NCBI GenBank assembly: GCA_958350755.1
Contig: CATWID010000085.1
Coordinates: 1-5,818 of the forward strand
Direction of reading: 5' to 3'
DNA length: 5,818 nucleotides
Origin: an uncultured Collinsella sp.
GTDB lineage: Bacteria > Actinomycetota > Coriobacteriia > Coriobacteriales > Coriobacteriaceae
Below, piece after piece: positions 1 to 3,175 of the stretch (positions are counted from its first letter, which is position 1; the number at the start of each line of letters is the position of its first letter). The translations under genes and the position numbers were made by a program. A model generated the notes under the pieces. It saw only the letters and a list, made by a program, of their open reading frames with translations. It searched no databases and was not told the origin of the DNA.

Positions 1-20
1 AGTCAAGCCCTCCTTCCCTA

Positions 21-78
21 TTGTAATTCTCAACTTATGATTTTACCTACCAATTCAATCGTAAGTGGGGGATTACAA
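21..78 (+). repeat. Long imperfect hairpin, 22-bp stem
   Basis: Bases 21-42 pair with 57-78 around a 14-nt loop (43-56). The only break is one A/G mismatch (32 opposite 67). Three of the pairs (28-71, 30-69, 38-61) are T opposite G. They are acceptable U-G wobbles if the plus strand is transcribed, but become A-C mismatches on the minus strand. This asymmetry hints that the folded molecule is plus-strand RNA or plus-strand single-stranded DNA. No T-run follows on the plus strand, so it is not a standard terminator in that direction. Its function is unknown. Confidence 0.6.
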
Positions 79-81
79 AAG

Positions 82-123
82 CCGAAAGGGAGAGGACTTC
101 TTTACGAAGCCTCTCCCTTTCGG
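82..123 (-). terminator. Rho-independent terminator, probably the original murB terminator
   Basis: A 14-bp perfect GC-rich stem (82-95 with 110-123) is extended, after a bulged A at 96, by a 4-bp stem (97-100 with 106-109) closing a TTTAC loop. Read leftward, the stem is followed at once by CTTTTGTAAT, the usual T-rich tail of an intrinsic terminator. Read rightward there is no such tail. It lies 10 nt beyond the TAA stop (134-136) of the detached murB 3' end. This suggests it terminated murB before the element between 138 and 829 arrived. Confidence 0.8.
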
Positions 124-137
124 GGCCTTCTATTTAG

Positions 138-166
138 AGGAATTCGCCTACTCGGTGGACTTCGGG
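138..166 (-). repeat. Outer copy of 29-bp direct repeat: detached murB 3' end (candidate att site)
   Basis: This copy is identical over 29 bp to 801-829 inside the intact murB gene. In the murB frame on the minus strand it still reads PEVHRVGEF, then Leu (CTC, 139-137) and a TAA stop (136-134). The intact gene ends with Leu CTA and TAG, so the ends differ only synonymously. Rightward of 166 the similarity to murB stops. I infer that this is the original chromosomal end of murB, displaced by integration. A partial duplication without a recombinase is the alternative. Confidence 0.8.
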
Positions 167-223
167 CTTGGTGTTTGGAGCCGATGGCCCACCAAAAGTG
201 AAAGATGAAATATAACCTAACTG

Positions 224-240
224 CAATAATCGTCTTATTG
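224..240. promoter_or_regulatory. 17-bp perfect dyad, possible operator
   Basis: CAATAA (224-229) and TTATTG (235-240) form a perfect inverted repeat with a 5-bp centre (TCGTC). The size and spacing suit a dimeric helix-turn-helix protein. It lies about 120 bases upstream of the small gene at 363, whose C-terminus may be such a domain, so autoregulation is possible. With only 6-bp arms in A+T-rich DNA, chance is a real alternative. Confidence 0.25.
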
Positions 241-362
241 GGGCTCGAATTGGTCATATAGATCTAAAATAGTCGCAATATAAAAGTGTCGAAAGATGCT
301 GGGGATGGATATGACAAAATCTAGAACTTCCCTTTTGTTAGCCCTTTAGTCGGGAGGCATTC

Positions 363-728
363 ATGGACACCATATATGACGGAGATGACTGGGTCGATTA
401 TTATAGTTGGCGACTAGTCGGCTCGAACGACAATGGGGATGTGGTGTTTGATGGACTATGTCCAAAGCATCTCCATCCTTTTGTTTCGTCGTTAATTGAG
501 AGTTCCGCTCGTGTTGCCCCTTACAGCTCGGCGTCGCTTCATGATACGGATGTTTTGAAGACCATAAAGGAATCAATTGACGAGGGCACGATGAGCAGCT
601 CGCTGTTTTCTCGGCTTGTGGGGCTAGATGAGATTGGCTCGAAACGACTACTTGCGGGCGAAAAGGTGGAACTCACTTATCGTTCGATGATTTCAATCCT
701 GCGGATGGCCGATGCTCTTCGCAATTAA
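363..728 (+). CDS. Small protein of unknown function with possible C-terminal helix-turn-helix (element cargo)
   Basis: This 121-aa protein is the only gene in the inserted segment. I do not recognise the family. The start at 363 is supported by GGGAGG at 352-357, 5 nt upstream. Residues 1-40 are acidic and aromatic (Asp, Trp and Tyr rich) with one Cys at 33. Residues 41-75 look helical. Residues 78-120 (SSSLFSRLVGLDEIGSKRLL, then AGEK, ending SILRMADALRN) have the spacing of a Cro/C1-type fold: Leu-Val-Gly before a turn, Arg-Leu-Leu-Ala-Gly after it, and a final amphipathic helix with Ala-Asp-Ala-Leu. That resemblance is by eye and weak. There is no signal peptide or membrane segment. The gene is more A+T-rich than its neighbours, which suits horizontal origin. 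It runs toward murB, and a hairpin at 732-769 lies between the two stops. It could be an orphan antitoxin, a small regulator or a defence accessory protein; none of these is established. Confidence 0.75.
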   Translation: MDTIYDGDDWVDYYSWRLVGSNDNGDVVFDGLCPKHLHPFVSSLIESSARVAPYSSASLHDTDVLKTIKESIDEGTMSSSLFSRLVGLDEIGSKRLLAGEKVELTYRSMISILRMADALRN

Positions 729-731
729 AAG

Positions 732-769
732 ATAACGGAACAAGTGAGCTAAATCACTTGTTCCGTTAT
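732..769. terminator. Hairpin terminator between convergent cargo gene and murB
   Basis: A perfect 16-bp stem (732-747 with 754-769) closes a 6-nt loop (748-753). Read leftward it is followed by CTTTTAATT, a good T-rich tail, so it should stop murB transcripts. Read rightward the tail is only TGATT, so termination of the cargo gene (stop at 726-728) is less certain but plausible. It lies inside the inserted segment, so murB now depends on an element-borne terminator. Confidence 0.8.
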
Positions 770-796
770 TGATTAAGGTGGGTTACAACGAGCGTG

Positions 797-1759
797 CTAT
801 AGGAATTCGCCTACTCGGTGGACTTCGGGTTCTAGGTCTACTCCGAATTGGTCTTTGACGGTTGTTTGGATGTGGCGGATGAGTTCGTCGACATCGGCGG
901 CGGTGGCGTGGTCGGCGTTGACGATGAAGCCGCAGTGCTTCTCGCTCACCTGCGCGCCGCCAATGGCGTGTCCTCGCAGGCCGGCGTCCATGATGAGCTT
1001 GCCGGCAAAGTGGCCCTCGGGGCGCTTGAAGGTGGAGCCGGCACTCGGCATGTCGAGCGGCTGCTTGTCCTCGCGGCGCTGGCGGTAGTCGTCCATGTCG
1101 GCCTTGATCATCGCGGCGTTGCCCGGGGCGAGATTGAAAGTGGCCGAAAGCACGATGAAACCGTCGTCGGCAATGCGGCTCTTGCGATAGCCCAGGTTGA
1201 GCTCATCGACATCGAACTCGATAATGCTGCCGCTACCGCGGGTGCCGTCGTCGAGCATGCGGGCGGGCTTGTAGACGCGCACGGACTCCAGCACATCGGC
1301 CATGCAAGCGCCGTATGCTCCGGCGTTCATGTAGCAGGCACCGCCGACCGATCCGGGAATGCCCGAGATGGGCTCCATGCCGGTAAGGCCGGCCTCGGCT
1401 GCCGCGGCTGCGACATCGGAAAGCAAGGCGCCGGCTGCCGCCGTGACGTGCGTGCCGTCGACCGTAATGTCGGAGAGGCCCTCGCCCAGCGCTACGACGA
1501 CGCCGCGGATGCCCTTGTCGCCGACGAGCAAGTCGGAGCCGTTGCCCACGATGGTGAGTGGTAGATTGCAGCGATAGCAGGTATCGAGCGTGGCGACGAG
1601 GCCCTGCTCAGTATCGGGCGTGACAAAGACGTCGGCCGGACCGCCGATCTTAAACGTGGTGTGCTCGCGCATGGGCTCGCTCATCAGCACGTTGTCCTCG
1701 CCGGCAACGCCAGCGAGCGCGCACAGCAGATCCTCGTTAAAAAAATCGTTCTCGTGCAT
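797..1759 (-). CDS. murB: UDP-N-acetylenolpyruvoylglucosamine reductase (MurB)
   Basis: This FAD enzyme reduces the enolpyruvyl group of UDP-GlcNAc-enolpyruvate with NADPH to give UDP-MurNAc, the second committed step of cytoplasmic peptidoglycan precursor synthesis. Residue numbers are for the 320-aa product starting at 1759. FAD-domain motifs are FKIGGPADVF (36-45) and VGNGSDLLVGD (71-81), followed by the hallmark EPISGIPGSVGG...NAGAYG block (129-150). A GYRKSR motif lies at 190-195. The C-terminal catalytic domain has PSAGSTFKRPEG (238-249, with the serine expected to act as proton donor at 242) and EPEVHRVG (310-317) with its conserved glutamates. The frame stays open upstream to a GTG at 1858, but that start has no ribosome site and gives a non-homologous leader. 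The ATG at 1759 has AAGGCGGA 7 nt upstream and a normal family length. The last 29 coding bases before the final Leu codon are duplicated at 138-166. The gene is divergent from the lacI-type gene and convergent with the cargo gene. Confidence 0.96.
   Translation of the reverse strand: MHENDFFNEDLLCALAGVAGEDNVLMSEPMREHTTFKIGGPADVFVTPDTEQGLVATLDTCYRCNLPLTIVGNGSDLLVGDKGIRGVVVALGEGLSDITVDGTHVTAAAGALLSDVAAAAAEAGLTGMEPISGIPGSVGGACYMNAGAYGACMADVLESVRVYKPARMLDDGTRGSGSIIEFDVDELNLGYRKSRIADDGFIVLSATFNLAPGNAAMIKADMDDYRQRREDKQPLDMPSAGSTFKRPEGHFAGKLIMDAGLRGHAIGGAQVSEKHCGFIVNADHATAADVDELIRHIQTTVKDQFGVDLEPEVHRVGEFL
801..829 (-). repeat. Inner copy of 29-bp direct repeat within murB (candidate att site)
   Basis: This copy forms the end of the intact murB gene, encoding PEVHRVGEF and part of the final Leu codon, with the TAG stop just beyond at 799-797. 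It matches 138-166 base for base. The first differing bases are 800 versus 137 on one side and 830 versus 167 on the other. Within the repeat, the arms GAATTCGCC and GGTGGACTTC are imperfectly inverted around a short centre, which would fit a tyrosine-recombinase core site. Confidence 0.8.
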
Positions 1760-1802
1760 ACGAATATCCGCCTTTTGGTGGTCGTTGTCATCAATCGATT
1801 GC

Positions 1803-1808
1803 AATATA
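1803..1808 (-). promoter_or_regulatory. Candidate murB promoter -10 box
   Basis: On the minus strand this reads TATATT, a good -10 match, about 44 nt upstream of the ATG at 1759. No clear -35 hexamer lies 16-18 bp further upstream. Its position inside the frame extension toward 1858 supports the shorter murB product. Confidence 0.4.
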
Positions 1809-1863
1809 CCCCACCCGGACGGATTTGGTGCGCTGGCGGCGATAAAACAGCCGTCCACCGGAT

Positions 1864-1882
1864 TGGTAAAGTGTTTATCACC
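1864..1882. promoter_or_regulatory. Operator-like site in the murB/lacI divergent region
   Basis: TGGTAAAGTGTTTATCACC shares its flanks with the first xfp operator region (3071-3090: TGGTAAAACG then TTTTTTCACC). Its minus-strand half GGTGATAAACA resembles TGATAAAACG in the second operator. However, the centre is 3 bp wide and lacks the CG of the xfp sites. It lies where the -35 of the lacI-type gene should be, so binding would block that promoter. It is a candidate autoregulatory site, not a firm call. Confidence 0.3.
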
Positions 1883-1901
1883 GAGGTAGAGGGGTAGTCG
1901 C

Positions 1902-1907
1902 TATACT
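1902..1907 (+). promoter_or_regulatory. Candidate -10 box of the LacI-family regulator gene
   Basis: TATACT matches the -10 consensus at five of six positions, is identical to the -10 proposed for xfp, and lies 35 nt before the start codon. The region 17 bp upstream (CACCGA) is a poor -35. A weak constitutive promoter would be typical for a repressor gene. Confidence 0.5.
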
Positions 1908-1942
1908 TTCAAGAGATTGCGCGTAAACCCGGAAGGAGCGAG

Positions 1943-2971
1943 ATGGCCAACAAAGTCACCCTCAAGCAGATCGCCCAGGAGGTGGGGCTTTCCCCCTCGT
2001 CGGTCTCGCTTGTTCTCAATAATCGGCCCTGTCGCATCTCGGAAGAAAACCGCAAGCTCATCAAAGAGGTCGCGGCGCGCAACCACTATGTTCCCAACCA
2101 GATTGCGCGCAGCTTGGTCATGCGCGAGTCGCGCACGCTGGGCCTTATCGTCCCTAACATCGAGAGCCGCTTTTTTGCCTCGCTCGCCGGTAGCCTGGAA
2201 AAGCGCTGCCGCGAGGACGGCTATGCGCTCTTCATTACCAGCTCGGGCGGAAGCGCCGATGACGATCTGGAGCTGCTGCGCCAGCTGGTGACGCGCGGCG
2301 TTGATGGCGTCTTCCTGGTGGTGGGTGACGAGTTCTCCGATGACCGCGCCCTGCGCGAAGAGGTCAGCCACCTGCCCATCCCGGCCGTAATGGTCGACCG
2401 TGCTATTGAGGGGCTCGAGTGCGACAAGGTGATGTTCGACCACGAGATGGGCGGCTATATGGCCACCCGCTATCTGATCGAGCAAGGCCACCGCCGTATT
2501 GCCTGCCTGGTTAATGCCCGCCGTTCCAATACGGGTCGCAAGCGACTTGCCGGCTATGAGCGCGCGCTGCGCGAGGTTGGCCTGCCGATCGACGCGCGTT
2601 TGGAGTTTGAGAGTGAGTACTACATTCCGAGCGCATACGAGGCCTCGGAGGCAGTGCTCGCAGCTGACGCCACTGCCGTGTTCGCAAGCTCAGATAACAT
2701 TGCCCTCGGTTTGCTCAAGCGCTTACACGAGATGGGGAAGAGCATCCCGGGCGATATCTCGGTGGTGAGCTATGACAACTCGGCGGCCGACGTTCTCTTT
2801 GAGCCGGCGCTGACCGCGATTGAGCAGGACCCTGGTGTCCTTGCGGAGCATGCTTTTGGCTGCATGTCCAAGCGTCTTGCCGGTAGGGGCGGCAGGCGTG
2901 CCGAAGAGGTCGTTCTGGAGCCGGAGCTTATCGTTAAGGACAGCGTGCTCGAGCTTACTAAACACAACTAA
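1943..2971 (+). CDS. LacI/GalR-family transcriptional repressor
   Basis: This is a complete 342-aa DNA-binding regulator, the usual LacI-family length. The N-terminal helix-turn-helix spans residues 5-30 (VTLKQIAQEVGLSPSSVSLVLNN), with the recognition helix around 19-28. The hinge helix follows (YVPNQIARSLV, 49-59), and its Leu58 is at the place where the family inserts a leucine into the central CG step. From about 65 (LGLIVPNIESRFFASL) to the end it is a periplasmic-binding-protein-like effector domain. Typical contact regions are DRAIEG (152-157), GRKRLAGYERAL (198-209), ASSDNIALG (248-256) and SYDN (276-279). The effector cannot be told from sequence; a sugar or sugar phosphate is likely. 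GGAAGGAG (1931-1938) lies 4 nt before the ATG. The gene sits 204 bp upstream of xfp on the same strand, and that gap holds two CG-centred palindromes, so xfp is the probable target. Confidence 0.93.
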   Translation: MANKVTLKQIAQEVGLSPSSVSLVLNNRPCRISEENRKLIKEVAARNHYVPNQIARSLVMRESRTLGLIVPNIESRFFASLAGSLEKRCREDGYALFITSSGGSADDDLELLRQLVTRGVDGVFLVVGDEFSDDRALREEVSHLPIPAVMVDRAIEGLECDKVMFDHEMGGYMATRYLIEQGHRRIACLVNARRSNTGRKRLAGYERALREVGLPIDARLEFESEYYIPSAYEASEAVLAADATAVFASSDNIALGLLKRLHEMGKSIPGDISVVSYDNSAADVLFEPALTAIEQDPGVLAEHAFGCMSKRLAGRGGRRAEEVVLEPELIVKDSVLELTKHN

Positions 2972-2980
2972 ACACGTTTA
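2969..2980. promoter_or_regulatory. Possible auxiliary LacI-type operator at the regulator stop codon
   Basis: TAAACACGTTTA is a near-palindrome (TAAAC and GTTTA around AC) that overlaps the TAA stop of the regulator gene. It resembles the xfp palindrome TAAAACGTTTTA. Its centre is 105 bp upstream of the first tandem operator centre, close to ten helical turns, which would permit looping. The imperfect centre makes this tentative. Confidence 0.35.
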
Positions 2981-3006
2981 CCAATTTGCAGAGACCGAAT
3001 GTGGAG

Positions 3007-3033
3007 CACCTGTGACAATCAACGCCGCAGGTG
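3007..3033 (+). terminator. Weak hairpin after the regulator gene, possible terminator
   Basis: CACCTGTG (3007-3014) pairs with CGCAGGTG (3026-3033), including one G-U pair, around an 11-nt loop. The nearest T-run (TTTT at 3043-3046) is 9 nt past the stem rather than immediately after it. It may weakly end the regulator transcript; it could also be chance. Confidence 0.25.
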
Positions 3034-3073
3034 AATGTCGCGTTTTGCTAATCGATGGGATTGATAAGGGTGG

Positions 3074-3085
3074 TAAAACGTTTTT
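3074..3085. promoter_or_regulatory. LacI-family operator 1 upstream of xfp
   Basis: TAAAACGTTTTT contains the perfect 10-bp palindrome AAAACGTTTT with the central CG typical of LacI/GalR-family sites. Its centre (3079/3080) is 21 bp upstream of the second site, so both lie on the same face of the helix. It sits just upstream of the xfp promoter, around -45 from the expected transcription start. Confidence 0.7.
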
Positions 3086-3094
3086 TCACCATGA

Positions 3095-3106
3095 TAAAAC
3101 GTTTTA
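3095..3106. promoter_or_regulatory. LacI-family operator 2 overlapping the xfp promoter spacer
   Basis: TAAAACGTTTTA is a perfect 12-bp palindrome with a central CG. It lies between the -10 box (3112-3117) and where the -35 must be, so a bound repressor would exclude RNA polymerase. Together with the site 21 bp upstream it is the strongest evidence that the adjacent LacI-type protein controls xfp. Confidence 0.8.
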
Positions 3107-3111
3107 GCAAA

Positions 3112-3117
3112 TATACT
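3112..3117 (+). promoter_or_regulatory. xfp promoter -10 box
   Basis: TATACT is a five-of-six -10 match, predicting a start near 3124 and a leader of about 52 nt. The best -35 is ATGATA (3091-3096) at a short 15-bp spacing; no consensus -35 is present. The operator at 3095-3106 fills the spacer. Confidence 0.55.
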
Positions 3118-3175
3118 GGTCCCAACGAAAGGTTGCCGTATTGGAGGGTGACCGCACAGCGAAGGGACATAAACA

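Larger units (their letters stand above)
1..362. other. Non-coding left region and 5' part of the inserted element
   Basis: I see no convincing gene in this stretch. It holds two back-to-back hairpins (21-78 and 82-123), the detached murB 3' end (134-166), and about 195 bases of A+T-rich leader in front of the small gene at 363. The leader contains a dyad (224-240) and -10-like hexamers TAAAAT (265-270) and TATAAA (279-284). Neither hexamer has a good -35 partner at normal spacing, so I do not call a promoter. Bases 1-20 show nothing recognisable. Confidence 0.6.
138..829. mobile_element. Putative 663-bp non-autonomous integrated element in the murB 3' end
   Basis: The segment lies between two 29-bp exact direct repeats derived from the murB 3' end, with a repeat-to-repeat period of 663 bp. 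The murB-proximal copy keeps the gene complete, while the far copy keeps a working murB tail next to a terminator. This is how site-specific elements that integrate into the 3' end of a gene usually look after insertion. The interior is visibly richer in A+T than murB, lacI and xfp. It carries one small gene (363-728) convergent with murB, and a hairpin terminator (732-769). No integrase, transposase or other mobility gene is present. The element would therefore be moved in trans, be a deletion remnant, or be a cassette-like unit. All of the mobility interpretation is inference; the repeat is directly seen. Confidence 0.6.

Noticed and set aside
21..78. Integron attC-like recombination site
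   Set aside because: The hairpin size is suggestive, but I could not find the paired RYYYAAC and GTTRRRY core motifs at its ends, and no integron integrase is in the window.
168..196. Hairpin next to the outer repeat (TTTGG 174-178 with CCAAA 192-196, or TTGGTG with CACCAA)
   Set aside because: Short arms with competing alternative pairings; it could be an arm site for a recombinase but is not distinguishable from chance.
361..576. 71-codon minus-strand frame opposite the cargo gene
   Set aside because: No ribosome site or motifs were seen, while the plus-strand gene has a good Shine-Dalgarno sequence and a terminator.
138..829. Repeat as cloning or assembly artefact (both copies contain an EcoRI site)
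   Set aside because: The EcoRI hexamer is part of the natural murB coding sequence, and the copies differ synonymously just outside the repeat, which an artefactual copy would not do.
848..1564. 238-codon plus-strand frame opposite murB
   Set aside because: Low-complexity Gly/Ala/Val/Asp composition and full overlap with well-supported murB codons; a shadow frame.
1901..2491. 196-codon minus-strand frame opposite the LacI-family gene
   Set aside because: No family motifs, and it overlaps the regulator's DNA-binding domain and promoter; a shadow frame.
3143..3151. Second strong Shine-Dalgarno-like sequence GGAGGGTGA upstream of xfp
   Set aside because: No start codon follows at usable spacing, and the xfp start already has GAAGGGA at 8 nt.
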